Shown: positions 10,681-22,499 of the stretch, in pieces
How the letters are laid out: each line of letters starts with the position of its first letter
Position numbering within the stretch: the stretch's first letter is position 1
Assembly (NCBI GenBank): GCA_038496675.1
Contig: CM076652.1
Coordinates: 11,015,212-11,079,211, forward strand
Source of the DNA: Rachycentron canadum
Lineage: Eukaryota; Chordata; Actinopteri; Carangiformes; Rachycentridae
Length of the DNA: 64,000 nt
Direction of reading: 5' to 3'
Made by a program: the position numbers and the translations under genes
The notes under the pieces: model-generated
Told to the model about the DNA's origin: nothing
Seen by the model: the letters and a program-made list of their open reading frames with translations, nothing else
Databases searched by the model: none

Positions 10681-13600
10681 CTGTAACAAAAGAACAAATG
10701 CATTGACTGCAAATTAATTCCAAAATAAATTAATGACAGATCATCTAAAGTGCGCTTATTTTTTCACCTGCTAGATATAGGATTTACTGATAACTGATGG
10801 GACGCCTTATCTGTTAAACATTGCAGCCACTTTTCTTTTGAACTGCTGGTATACATTTACAAATGAAGCCCACTGACAATTCAACTGCTTTAGGGGTTTA
10901 AACTAAATACTATATTATAAGGTATATTTTGAGTGATAAACTAACTGATTTAAACCCTGACTACTCAAGAGACAAGTCAACTCCTTTCACTGTAGCACTT
11001 GTGCTTAAATTTCTGCATGAGTGAAAACACTTAGCCCTCTTGTTGCGTTTTTTTTTTTTTTTTTTTTAAAGCCAGAGGATCTGATTCGAGTTACTGCTTT
11101 TCTCATATCATGGCCTCCCTATGTGTTCTAGAAAGGCGTCAAATATTTTAAAATAATCATTAAAGTCTAAATAAAAGCTTTCTAATCAATGAACCCTGTT
11201 GATTTTTCATCAAATGAATGGTAAATAGCTGTTTAGAAGGTTAATAACTGATGAATGAAAAAAAAGAAAGAAAATCTGATCTTGAACAAAATCTTTTAAA
11301 TTAAAAAAAAAGAAAGATAAAATCACTTGAAAGACATTTGGAAGGCGCATGTTTCTTAAGTTAATCAAAGCAATTCAAATGAAAGGAATAGTTTAAAACA
11401 AAGTTAGTTTGGCCGTTATTTCTTTGCTTTTGTTATTCATAACAGAGAGCACCAATCTGTTTGGTGATGCCATCAAGCTGCAAATCCTTCTGAGGCATCA
11501 CGGTAAATAGAAAATCAGCTTTGTGGTCACAGTGACAATACCTGCGGGCACATTTGTAGTTCCCAATGGTTTGCACTACAATGAAATTAAGCTCATTAGA
11601 TTAGCTCATTTGAATGTAAAGCTGTGTGACTATTGCAGCAGCCAGCAAGAGTTTCTGAGGAGAGTGCCATTTCAGTTCATTTTGGGAAAAAAGTGAAACA
11701 TGTAGCAGTTCAGAAATGACTCAATTTTAGGTAATCACCAATGGGGAATGTTAAATATGTGTTTTAAAGGGTTGCATTCATTGTTTTTTATATGTGTAAC
11801 TCTTAATGATGTCACCAATAAGAGCCCATTAAGTAAATCGGATTAGGAACAATGCAGTGTGAAATTTCTGTCCCATCACAGATTTTACGAGCTATTGCCA
11901 AACTAAAGAAAATCCCTGTGTAAATGTATGACGCTAAAAGGGCAGGAGTTTTTCACTGCCTTAAGGGGAAAATTACTTGACTAAAAACCCAAGGCTGTGT
12001 AACAATTAGCGGTCACAGTCCCTCACTCCTAACTTTTCCCCACAGCGTCTTGTTGAAGTTGGGTAAAACAGCCTTTGTGTGTGAGTGTGTGTGTACACGG
12101 TATGCAAAGATGAGGTTTTGTATTTGTGTAACTACATGCTCGATTACTATGCTGGTGTACCTCATTGCCCGGCTTAGTTTCTCATAGGTCATGCTGCTGT
12201 TATTCTTCTTCTTGCCCCATAACTGTGCCACTGCTTCTGACTTTAGGAATCGGAAAACGCCCTCTGTTCGATCTTCCCACTTGATCAGTCCTGGGTTTCG
12301 CTCTGGGTTCAGTAGAATGTCCCTGATGAACTCCCACAAGTGGGTCCCTCTTGGGTCTGTGGGAAGGGGTGGAGGAATAGGTTGAATAGTATAATTATAA
12401 ACATATTTGTTCTGAAAAAGAAAAGATAATAAAATGTAAGTATGTATTGATCTTACTTACTGTGTTTTTTGACCTGATGGGGACGACTGTATGTTCTTTT
12501 TATGTCTGAGAAACAGAAATGAAAGTTGAATGGTTTGGTGAATCTTGAGGTCCAGCTGATTTAAAATTGATTTGATTTCTGAACGTGTGTTTGGGCCACA
12601 GTGATAAAGGTGGAGCAGGAAATGGTTGATTTGAATTTGGATAACACTCATTTATGTTGGACATATTATAAGTTCCTCACCAGGACTAGAAGGGGTGGGA
12701 GAGGCAACAGGTGCAAAGGGGTGAATTGCGGGATCGTAGATTTCTAAGTTGACAGAGGACAAAACAAGTTTATGTGTTATATGATCTACTTCAACCATAG
12801 CATTACTAGTAGTAATCATGCACATATTTATGATACCTCCAGGTGGATAGCTGACATCTGGAAATGGACAGGAGAAATCTACTGTAAAAGAAAAATAGTA
12901 TGGAAGAAGAGTGAATATTTTTCTATTTGTTCTCTTTCATTTTATTTGCTCATGATATTGATTTAGAGACTCTTACGCTCTGGTTTGAGTTCCAGTTGAC
13001 CTATTTCCACATGGTACTGCCCTGTGCAGGGATGAGAAGGAAAAATGAAACACCAAGCAAGAATCGGGAACTTAAAATGATCAGCGTTAGGTAATATGTA
13101 AAGATTGATTATTCACTTTCACATTCATGGTGAGAAATCAAAAATATATGATTTCATTGCCTAATGACTGTTTCAGCAGTAGATGGTGCTGCACTTTCCA
13201 TGGCAATAGGTTGAGTAGTAATCTAATCTAAACTTCGATAACCACTAGTGCTATCAATTCCCAATCTTACCTACCATAATGACCTCAAGTTTTGTGGTAA
13301 TTATAACCAGCTACAACAATCAGTTTGACGAAGCATCATTAGATGTACAAATATGTAACATCATGTCCTGAGATACTGAGCTGCTCTCTTGCAGCCAAAA
13401 ACAATAACAATAGCAGCATTGTGCGCTAGTTTGGATTCCTTTGAAATTTTCCATATCCTAGAGGTTAAACCTGTTCTACCTGGTCTCCTCTGCTGTTGTT
13501 TTGAAATGGCATTAATATCAGCTGTTAGATTAAATATAATGTGCTGATATCATTTATCACATTTTATTCCTTTAGTTTCTTCTAAGTCGCATCCAGAAAA

Positions 13601-14740
13601 GACCAAAGGTGAAGCCTTAGGCCTATGGACCCCAGTTTCTCTGTAGTATCCCAGAAACTCTAATTAAAAAAAAGTGGATGAAACAGTTTTCAGCTTGTTT
13701 CTCAGCTTCACACCCCCTCTGTGCTTTGTTAGGAGACCCACTGTAGTAGAAGCAAACAACAAATCCATCATCTCCCTTGCTTTAAGCAGTCTTTCACCCC
13801 TGTACAGCACCATGCAGTCTGACCCTTGACCGGCTTTATGATCCCTTCTCAGTATCACTTCATCAAAACTGCTACAGACCCAACTTGAATCACCCAGCAC
13901 CTCTTTTATTGAGATGAATCATCCTTTCTTTTCTACACTTTTAGCCCTCCCCCGGACTTTCAGACTCACCACTCCACTTGAGCTCTGTGATGCTGTGGAA
14001 GAGAATGGGTCCCATGCTGCCGGCAGCACGGATGAAATCCTGGTAACTCAGGCTGCAGAGCTGGTGGCCGTCCATGTCAAAGTTTTGGAAGGGAATGTTG
14101 GAAGCATCGATCTGGTGCATGTCCATGACTTGCTGCAGCCACTCCCACACTTGGAATTTACTCCAGAACTGAGGCTGGGAGTCATGAGGCCACAGGCGAC
14201 TTGTGTAACCAGACATCATCATCGGCACTGGAGACACACATCAGTGGTGAGCATTGTATGAAAACATTCTGAAGACGGTATTTATCTACATCAGCAATAC
14301 CTAAATACCTACCTAATGTATCAATAATTGATCTGAAGAGCAGTTTACTGAAAGAGCTGCTGAGCTACTTCCCAGTTGGGAATCCTTAATTCATGCCTTG
14401 TGTTTCTGAGCTATCACCAGGTGAGCAATACATCAATCGCTAATTGCTGAATGATTTTCATTTTGCATTGCAGTTGGATTGTTGAAGAGAGAGCAATCTG
14501 AATTCTTCAGCAGAACAAATTAGCATATTTTCTTGAGGCTTTTTAGGATTTTATTCAGACAATTTAATTAACAGCTTCAGACCCGTGAAGAGTGCATACA
14601 TAACGCCTGCAAGGTATACAGTAGGATTCACCACGAGTGTGTTTGCATGGGCAATAAGCCTCACCATCAGGGTAGGAGTTATTTGGGCCCCAGGTAGAGG
14701 TCAGTTGGCTGTCCACGGTGGTGGTTGGAGTTACGCTCAT
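10581..14740 (-). CDS. ehf: ETS homologous factor (EHF/ESE-3), eight coding exons
   Basis: Nuclear ETS transcription factor of the epithelial ESE group (EHF, ELF3, ELF5), which binds GGAA-core sites. Joining eight minus-strand exons (14740-14665, 14227-13970, 13021-12977, 12881-12837, 12743-12681, 12505-12461, 12356-12161, 10680-10581) gives 828 nt, 275 residues plus TGA; the mammalian protein is 300. All seven introns are GT-AG and phases agree (1,1,1,1,1,1,2). A Pointed/SAM domain covers about residues 39-110 (FWSKFQVWEWLQQ, then SYQDFIRAAG). The ETS domain covers about 183-265 (HLWEFIRDILL, VAQLWGKKKNN, MTYEKLSRAMR-YYYKREILERVDGRRLVYKFG). RNPGLIKWEDR, KKKNNSSM and the ending NARGWRESEK fit EHF better than ELF3 or ELF5. 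The start is inferred: the Met at 14740 gives an N-terminus as long as the second mammalian Met would. 5' untranslated exons were not located. Confidence 0.95.
10681..12160 (-). other. ehf: ehf last intron
   Basis: A 1480-bp intron splitting the ETS recognition helix. It holds a poly-T run near 11049-11067 (poly-A on the coding strand) and AT-rich DNA, plus a moderately ordered stretch around 11450-11660. No extra exon is evident. Confidence 0.8.
12161..12356 (-). CDS. ehf: ehf coding exon 7 (most of the ETS domain)
   Basis: Acceptor CCCACAG|ACCCA and donor CAATGAG|GTACACC. A 196-nt exon (phase 1 to 2) encoding NPRGTHLWEFIRDILL through MTYEKLSRAMR. It includes the two conserved Trp of the ETS core and the first half of the DNA-recognition helix; the first of the two base-contacting arginines is in SRAMR. 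Reading past the donor gives unrelated residues, confirming the splice. Confidence 0.97.
12461..12505 (-). CDS. ehf: ehf coding exon 6 (basic linker before ETS)
   Basis: Acceptor TTTCTCAG|ACATA and donor CACA|GTAAGTAAG. Encodes DIKRTYSRPHQVKKH. It joins the next exon to give KKHNPRGTHLWEF, which is how mammalian EHF reads directly before its ETS domain. That makes this junction very secure. The basic residues probably contribute to nuclear localisation. Confidence 0.92.
12681..12743 (-). CDS. ehf: ehf coding exon 5 (63-nt linker exon)
   Basis: Acceptor GTCAACTTAG|AAATC and donor CCTG|GTGAGG. Encodes EIYDPAIHPF and then a Pro/Ser-rich run (APVASPTPSSP). It is phase 1-1 and low-complexity toward its end. 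The Ser-Pro and Thr-Pro dipeptides could be targets of proline-directed kinases, which is inference. Confidence 0.85.
12837..12881 (-). CDS. ehf: ehf coding exon 4 (45-nt linker exon)
   Basis: Acceptor CTTTTACAG|TAGAT and donor GGAG|GTATCA. Encodes LDFSCPFPDVSYPPG after joining to the previous phase-1 base. It is rich in Pro and aromatic residues, as expected of a disordered linker. Its identity rests on exact splice phase and position rather than on sequence similarity to mammalian EHF. Confidence 0.8.
12977..13021 (-). CDS. ehf: ehf coding exon 3 (45-nt linker exon)
   Basis: Acceptor CTGTGCAG|GGCAG and donor GAGC|GTAAGAG. Encodes GQYHVEIGQLELKPE in phase 1-1. It contains LELKPE, which resembles the acidic KxEQ/KPE sumoylation-like or activation segments of the EHF linker; that likeness is inferred only. 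The exon is a multiple of three and could be skipped in frame. Confidence 0.85.
13022..13969 (-). other. ehf: ehf intron after the Pointed exon
   Basis: A 948-bp intron between the Pointed-domain exon and the first linker exon. I saw no further exon with both splice sites and an open phase-1 frame. Because its neighbours are phase 1-1, an additional short symmetric exon here cannot be excluded. Confidence 0.7.
13970..14227 (-). CDS. ehf: ehf coding exon 2 (Pointed/SAM domain)
   Basis: A 258-nt phase 1-1 exon carrying the whole Pointed domain. The acceptor is GTGTCTCCAG|TGCCG and the donor is AGTG|GTGAGTC. Conserved landmarks are the Q-F-W-S-K-F-Q-V-W-E-W-L helix, a DASNIPFQNFDMDG core, the L-C-S-L-S-Y-Q-D-F motif and the closing LFHSITELKWSG. 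In ETS proteins this domain mediates protein contacts and contributes to transactivation. Because one exon holds the entire fold, skipping it would remove the domain cleanly without a frameshift. Confidence 0.95.
14665..14740 (-). CDS. ehf: ehf coding exon 1 (N-terminus)
   Basis: Encodes residues 1-25 and one base of codon 26 (MSVTPTTTV to NNSYPD). The donor is ATG|GTGAGG. The exon probably begins at 14779, after a TTATGCCTCAG acceptor, so 14741-14779 would be 5' UTR. Reading further upstream to a Met at 14788 would place that ATG inside the acceptor tract, so I prefer the Met at 14740. The segment STWGPNNSYPD lines up loosely with the mammalian PAWTDSYSTC region just before the Pointed exon. 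Confidence 0.8.
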
Positions 14741-14779
14741 ATTGCTGCTTCTACACTCTGATGTACCATGGCCCAGGGA

Positions 14780-16440
14780 CTGAGGCATAAGAAGAGTAAT
14801 TGATTACGTAAGGACTGATTTAAAATGAAATAATAATCTTAGCAGATTAAATCCATTCAACGACAAAACAAACAAGTCTGTTACAGTATGATTTTACTTC
14901 AAATATGACCAAAATAGTCTGGTAACACATACAAAATGATAATGCATGTTTGTTTAATTCAACTGAATGCATACATTGAAGTTATTATTCTCAAGATAAA
15001 TCTTCAAACACAGCATTTTTTTTTACAGCATTAAGCTGAATAAATACATTGATTTATTTAATTTAAAAAAATGCTATCTAGCTAATAATAAGTGTATTAA
15101 GCCATATAAAGACACTAAAAAGTAATATCTCCAAGGAATATAATGGGAGCACAGTTAGTAAGTTGTTTGAGCTATCCATTGGACATAGAAAAGTTACAGA
15201 TTAATGGAGCAGTTGGGTTTTATGAGTTAATGGAGGTTTATTTGCTTTTACACAGTGTAAAATGTCCATTTGCATTGGTTTTTCAGTTTTGTCATATTTG
15301 TTTCAGTTCAGTAAATGCTTAAAGTAGGTTATGTAACTGAAAGATACAGTATCTGTTCCTGATGTTATTATATTTTCAACACATAATGATTTGCTGAGAA
15401 ATAAAGGCATGTGTCAGACCAAACCACAAATATATTTGCATCCCATGTAAATAAAGCATGTCAGAATTATAGCAGCTCCAGTGTTCTGCCCAACAGAAAG
15501 TGGAGAGGTGTTGCACACACAAAATAGCTGAGTCATGTCGGATAGTGTACACAGCCAATATCTGGTTTCATTCGTCTTTGTTAAGATACATCGAAACGGA
15601 TTTTAAATGTCTGAGACACAAGTTAGTTTATAAAACTGCTTCCAGGATAAATGGCCATGCTACATTCTACCATCTACAGTTCACAATTCACTTAATTAAA
15701 TATTTTTAAGTTGTCCACCCAATCAATGCCCCTCTCGAATGGGAACATTTTCCAACAAATAAACAGAGCCCAATGGCTTGGAATGTGATCTTAATTTGTT
15801 TTAAATAGTACAAACTGGATTCAATATCTAGAATGAGAAATATGTGTGACAGTTTAGTCAGTGTTGCAAAGGCTAGTGAGTTATCATATCATAATCAGAC
15901 TCAAAGGTCAACATGATGAGTGGCATACGTTTCAGATGAGTGCACAATGAAACTAATTCTTTATACAGTGACCTGTACTTCACCCGCCCCCTTGAAGAGC
16001 CTGGCAACACCTTTATGGTAGGCTATAAATAAAATGATGCCATGCCTTGTCACACATTTAAAAAATAAATACTGTGCTGCCAGCCTAACAGATCCATGAC
16101 AAACTGACGGGCGACTGAATCTCCTTAAAGATCTGCTAAAATCAGTTTCATAACAACCCAAAGTCAAGATCCCCGAATAAGATTTCCCCTGGTGATAGGT
16201 GTCACATGCCGTCATGCCAAAGTAGATCAGCTCCTCAATTGCCAAGTCTGCTCAAAGGCCTTATGTTGTGTGTTAAGCCTCCACACTGCCAAACAGGTAT
16301 CTTATCAACAAGGCAACAACAACTTTCTGGCGTTATAACAATCACATTGCAATGCTACAAGAAAGGAGAGGAAGACACAATCACACTTATTGATCCACAA
16401 TAAGTTTAGTAAACAATAGTCCACAATAAGTAAGTAAATT
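14780..16440. other. 5' flank of ehf, no exon identified
   Basis: Should contain, or lie just beyond, the ehf 5' untranslated exon or promoter on the minus strand, but I cannot place a TSS. The DNA is AT-rich without a CpG island. The short ORFs (for example 15961-16245) show no domain motifs. Confidence 0.5.
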
Positions 16441-16484
16441 TCTCATGATGAAGCAGCACCATAACTTAACTCACACACCATAAC

Positions 16485-16525
16485 TCACATCTCACACCAT
16501 AACTCTGTTATGGTGTGAGATGTGA
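16485..16525. repeat. 19-bp perfect hairpin with 3-nt loop
   Basis: Arms 16485-16503 and 16507-16525 are exact reverse complements around TCT. The arm is built from an ACCATAAC-TCACA phrase that also repeats directly upstream (about 16459-16484). The hairpin therefore probably arose by inverted duplication within a small tandem repeat. Confidence 0.9.
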
Positions 16526-16529
16526 CTTG

Positions 16530-19500
16530 GTTGGTAGTTTTTTTTTTTTTATGTAACTTTTTACTGTAAATATTGGTTGATGACATGACATTGAATGTGC
16601 AACCTATCTGCGACACAAGCAGATTGGTGCAGGATGTGCAGCATCGGTGTGTGAAAAAGCTCTGAAAATCATGAGAACATGGTACAGTTAATGTATCATT
16701 GCACTAAACTTGATTCTCGGAAATCTGTTATTCGCTGTAAATGTGAGCTTATTTCAAACTTCCACTCTATTAGTTATGTCATTACTCTGTAATTGAAGAT
16801 TAATGCAAGAACAGGATTTACATGTAAGATAGTTCGGGGGCCTATATCAACTAGAAAAAAACATTAAAAAAAAAAAAAAAAAATAGAATTTCTTCAATCC
16901 CTCCCCCCAGAATATCCACATCTGTAAGGCAACAGTGAACAGAACATGCCAATGAAAGCATGTTATTTTAGAATTTAATAGCATTAAGACACACTGAGCC
17001 ATTTAGACCAGCCTTCAGTTTGATCTTACTGTGCTTAGCTATTTTTAAAAGCACTGTCAGTTTCCCAGCACCAGTATTACAGCCTACCAGAGCTGAAGAA
17101 TGGTGTCCAACCAGGTCTGATAGAGGTCTCACGTAGATCCACTCTCAACACAGCTGAATAGCGATCAATACAGTCTCTGAAGATACCAGTACGCTAGAGG
17201 ACTAGTGTTCACACCGAGATGAGACAAGGCCCTCTGCTTCTCAAATGTTTGAATTAACAGATGAAAGTATGCAGACACACTAGGTGCTGCCCCACTACAA
17301 TGGGTGTTTTATCCTCCTAACTTCCTTATATTTCTCCAATTGGCTACCTGTCCGGGCTCATACCAGGTGAGTATTTGCATAGTGCACACCCACACACCAA
17401 CCTCCCCCAACTCCCCCCTCCACACACACACACACACACCTGACATAATTTTTATATTCCCTATTGGTACTGTTCCCTTTCACTTACTCTCTCAAACACA
17501 CAAACACCTGCTCACTCAAGCAGAAAGGCACACACTGGTGAGGAGCCGTACATGCAGGCATGGATCCAAAACACACTCGAAAGCCCACTGGGGGAGCATT
17601 AAATTGCTTAAATGCATTGTTCGTATAGTTTGCTTAAAATAGTGTTTAACCTTTAGAGAAATTCCCCCTGTGTTATTATGTGGCACAACATTTGTTTTCT
17701 TTATTTCATTGTGATGAACGAGGTGCTGACAATATAGGTAGGAAGACCTGAGAGGATTTGTTCCTTTTCCTTTTTGAAAGTCACTGAAAAAACTAAATGG
17801 AAAAAAAATAAATAAATCGGAGGGGGGCATCATTGGTTGGTTGTGTGCCTGAAACAACTGCGACAGGATGACAGAATTCATTTAAAATGTATCTAAATTT
17901 CAACTGTCCTATAACACAGTGCCTCTTTGGGGTTTGAATGTGCAAATTAAGTTCATACTTTGCGTTTGCTTGAGTGCTGATCACAATCTAGGTCAAGCTT
18001 ATTTTCCCTGTGAGCTATGGATGACCTCACTTCATCATATCAAACTTTGATCAACGCTTTAAATAGCCTCCACCCACATGCTGTGATCTACAGGTGTCTG
18101 AATGAAGACTGGCAGTTGACAATTAACTTCGGTATGTGGCCTACAAATCCCAGTAAGAGCCACACAACAATCACAGGAGCAGAGAATGAAGAATGGTTTT
18201 TTTCTGCCTGAATTCTTTGGCAGTGTTCATATATGCTGAACTGTTTCTCTGTCAGGTATCATATATTTGCCTTTGTGACATTCACGAGACGTGCCGTCTT
18301 TGAAGAGGACATCAAATAATACTGCAAATGACATGTTGCTTTGAGTCAGAGCAAATACTGTCAACCAAAAGATAAAATAATGCCTCTGTTCAAATGAGCC
18401 ACTCCGCACTACAAGACTGGGTTAATAAAGAAACTGAATCTGGCAGTGATAGCTTTTTTCAGATTCCTTAAAACATGTTTGTCCTGTTTTGTTTTTTACA
18501 GTTGACACCAAACATAGAGCACGTACATCTGAATCAAAACCAGACAGATTAAACACTATCCATGCAGAAGTAAAAGTGTCAAAAAAGCATTTTTCCCAAA
18601 CTTTGCCACCCTTTATATCTGCTGTTGCCCTATCCTGACAGCGATCTGAGGGAGTTCAAACAGTCTATTTTTGCTTGACGCCAATTAGGGTTTGGGCAAA
18701 ATGTAACATCTTTGATCTGAGTTCTAAAAATCTGATGTGTAGCATTGTACCACTACAATACCTCTTGGGACTGGAGACACCAAGAGTATCATGTTGATAA
18801 TTGAAGTGACTTTTGAGCAGGGTTGAACTGTATAATAGGCTGAAGCAGCGAGAGGTCTGTGAGGAAAGTATGCCAGGTATCAGAGCTGTTTCAGCAGCGT
18901 TGAGTTGATATTGAACAGATAAACTCAATTAATTTGTTCTTATATAATATGAATAAATTATAGCCATGCAATTATATATAAAACCAAATTCAAATCTTAA
19001 TATTCAATCATCTCATGAAAACGAGAATAAGACGTGTTGCATTATAAAACAGCATATGTTATTATCCCACTAGGATGACATTAATGGTCTTTCCTCATTC
19101 CTTAGATTCCTATGATCAACATGCTGGCTTCTGTACTGTCCACAGTTCACACCGAGCTTACTTTGGAAGCTCACACTCTTCCTCTGTACATGTGTGACTT
19201 GGACTTCTGCCCACAGCTCAGCCTCAGAGATAATGAGGGAATTCAGTGTTAGCATGATTATCTCTGAGAGTTCCCCTCATCTCCCCATGCATGCCAGACC
19301 ACTACAGTCCTAAACCCACCACTCCTGATCTCCCTGCAACTCTCTTTGACACCATCCAGCCTGCATGTGTTACGGATAACTCGCCTGTGGCCCTCCCTGT
19401 GGCCCGCCTGCTACCTATTTGTAACACAGGTGCTATTTTCTGGATTTTTCAGAACAGTTTCCCCATCCTCTTTCTAAAGGGTAAACTGCCTCCAGGGTGT

Positions 19501-20200
19501 AATTTGGGAACCTAAGCCTGATTTGGTGCCATCCCACTGTGAATGCCTGACCAGCTTTTATTGCAGTAAGATTAATATGCCCATCCACAGTAAACTGAAG
19601 TCACCCGCTTCTCATTATTGGCCAATAATTTGACCTGCTTATCAGCTTCTTTTTTTATTTTTTCCTTTCTGTTTCTTTCTCTACCACACTTTTTTTTTTG
19701 TCATGCCACATGGATAGCCTAGTATTTGGCAACTCATTTCATGGATCTCCATTCTGCTTTTTCAGGGTGGATGTGGGTCGACATATGCAGAAGTCCATTG
19801 GGGGGAATAGCAAAAGGGAGAGACAGAGTGGAAGAGATCAAAGTCTGTCATATCAACTCTACTCTGTGTGAGTCACCCCACCAACATCGTGAGAGGCAGT
19901 GAAGACATCCTCCCAGACACAAGAAAATGTCATCAAAATGCTGGCATTATAGACAGTGTCATCTATTTTTAAATATAGTCAAGTAGAGGCTTATGTCACT
20001 CTCCGATAATAGTACACTACTGATCCATTTATAAAGAGGCTTATAACTTGCTTAGTGGGACTGTGAAATATTAATGCTTTATTTGAGGATGCGGTCAAAA
20101 GTTTCCCTTTGACAGGAAAGGCTGTCAAAGCTGTCATTCAGAAGAAACAGACAAGACAGGAGGAGGGTACAGTTTGCATGCTCTAATGAACAGGAACTTA
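16530..20200. other. intergenic DNA without recognisable gene
   Basis: Contains a poly-A run near 16866-16883 and CA-rich simple sequence at about 17387-17440. Open frames (17304-17642, 17516-17881) overlap low-complexity DNA. No exon with paired splice sites and a conserved motif was found. Confidence 0.6.
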
Positions 20201-20209
20201 TTAGCGGGA

Positions 20210-20445
20210 GTATGTCTATTACTGTCCCGCTTGCCTCCCCTCTTTCATTAGCTGCTTATCACGCCCGTTAGTGTCATCTTTAATACTTCACATTTTGATT
20301 AGCATATGATCCACAGGGAAAGAAGGAAAAATCATTTTATTAGTGTCAATTACTGCTACAAATGACGATTTCACTGCTCAAATTGTAATTTTGCGTTTCC
20401 TCCCTGTCAAAGAACAATGGCTGTGTAATTACAGTAATGAGAAGT
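20210..20445. promoter_or_regulatory. possible conserved non-coding element
   Basis: A compositionally balanced stretch with several homeodomain cores (TCATTAG, TTAGCATATGATC, TAATTACAG) and no simple repeats or splice-bounded ORF. The call is by texture only. Comparison with other fish genomes would decide it. Confidence 0.2.
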
Positions 20446-20449
20446 GCAT

Positions 20450-21950
20450 CAGAAAAAAAAAAAAGAATTATTCACAATCCTCTTCCTTTCTTGTTCTTTT
20501 GAACCCCATGATTTCTATTTGCTTGGCATTTGGCTGTATGAATCATTCCGCGTGGCGAGCACAGGCACTGTATGTCTGTAAGTGATATGTTCAGGCGCAA
20601 GAGTGCTGGAGTGTGGGATGAATGATGTAGAAAATGGCTTTTCACCTGTACAGTGTCCAACAGCTTCACTGCACTTGACCAAACAGCGTGTAGGTTTCTC
20701 CTCAGTCTGTAGGTGACACTGTTGTCTCATATACGGCTGAGAATCTGTGAAAGCAAGGATATGTGAGGCGTGAACCCAGCAGATGTGATGTGAGAATGTG
20801 TAGGCAACGAAACATGCTTCCTGACAGATGTTGACTATGATACCTATGGATGGTGCTCATAAAAGCTGCCTACATAAATGCACATTTACACAATAACTTG
20901 CTTTTTTAATGAATAGGTATACAGTAATTATTCTAGATACTGGCTGATAACTACGTGTTTATCCTGCATTAGCTGTTTATCTTGCATTAGACTGAAAAAC
21001 TATTGTCTCTCAGGGAAATAATATTGCTTCAACTGATTCTACAGATTGACAATTTTATATAAGGATGACAGGAAATCGAAGTATTCAGTGTTAATACAAA
21101 TCTATTTTATCTTTTACAATGAATGCATAAATGAAATCAAGCGGTATCATCGAACATTGTCTTTTTTTGAACTGCTAATACTGTATCAGTCAACATGCAT
21201 GGTAATATACGCCATGTTGTGCATTATTTTCTTCTCTTTGGTAAATTATATGAATAGATTGACAAAAGGTGAATGGACATAATACTACATGAGCTTGTGC
21301 AGTCAGTTGGACATTGGTTTGACTTATGGGTATGGCTGCCATGGAAACACAATATGCAATTCATCTTTATTGACCACCCCTCATAATGTAACACCCCTGC
21401 TTTGTACAGGTTTTTGGGCAATCAAGAAATGACTTGTGATGAGTGGCGAAATATGGAAAAATCAGTTGTAGAACCAGAATATTACGTGACTCAAAAGCTC
21501 TGAAGGTTGAACCATACTGTCAGCAAACCACCTGTGAAAGCAGGGGGCTGATATTCTGGCTTAGTGAATTAGCTGCAGTGCCTTCAGAGCTGTCAACCTT
21601 TCGCTGAAAATGCGAGATACCCCTCACTGTGTGCATATGATTCTGGTAGTATGATAATTCATTGACACTGCATGTTGCAGGGCAGATTAATCAATTTTGA
21701 CCCTCCCCTACTGAGTTAAAGCTGCTGTCGTACTTTAGGATAATGCAGGATAATGTTTGTTCAGTTTCACACACTTTACAAGTGCTTTACATGTAACGGA
21801 AATAAGAAAACAGCAGGCTGCCACAATAATAAGGTATAATATATACAGGTTGTATTTTATGGGCGAGGAAAGTGGGGGACATGATTTCTCTTTTCTGCAC
21901 AAGTAGAACTGGCATTTATCATATTGTGAGAAATATGTTCACACAGTTGC
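20450..21950. other. intergenic DNA
   Basis: AT-rich DNA with short random ORFs. The minus-strand frame at 20515-20730 contains a TGEKPF string but no zinc-finger spacing (see the rejected list). Confidence 0.6.
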
Positions 21951-21959
21951 ATTGTAAGT

Positions 21960-22260
21960 ATGTGAAGCTTTAATTATAAAGCGCAAAGACACAATTACAA
22001 AGTGCTTCACATACAAAGAAAATCCAAATGAATGAACAAAAGGATAAAGGAAGAATAGATTAAACACAGACCACTGAGAGATTAAACCAAACAAAAAGAA
22101 ACCGAAAGGGAAAAAAATGGGGATCGTGGTCGATAAAAAGGTTTGCCTATAAGATTTAAAACAGTCCAAAGATTCATATAGATGATTCCTAAAGGGTTGT
22201 GGCTAAAACAGCAAAGGTGCAATCACCTTTTCCTTTGCAGGTGGAGTCTGGGGTGGATGA
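21960..22260. mobile_element. relic of a common fish interspersed repeat
   Basis: ATTACAAAGTGCTTCACATA, then AAAACAGTCCAAAGATT and ACAGCAAAGGTGCAATCACC occur in the order seen in a widespread teleost repeat. In that repeat, as I remember it, an 'aaagtgctttacata' segment precedes 'cagcaaaggc-cggtcaccttt'. It is heavily diverged and carries no ORF. The class is not assigned here. Confidence 0.5.
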
Positions 22261-22499
22261 GAGATCGGGATTCGAGAATTAGAGTTGTTGCAAAGTGGAA
22301 TATGAAGACCAGAAATATAACTGTGGGCAACAGTAGTAGTCAAGTGAGGAGAGCACCTGTCCCCTGGAGGGCGAGCAGGCAGGCAGTGATCTGGTCGTCG
22401 AAACCAAATCAATCAGTTGGAGAGCACGGTCCATCCACTCTAGTCGGTACTTGGATTTACACCGTTGATCGACCATTGTGATAAGATGAAGTGTATGAT

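Noticed and set aside
20515..20730. Zinc-finger-like TGEKPF string on the minus strand
   Set aside because: No C-x2-C...H-x3-H spacing around it, so coincidence is more likely than a C2H2 relic.
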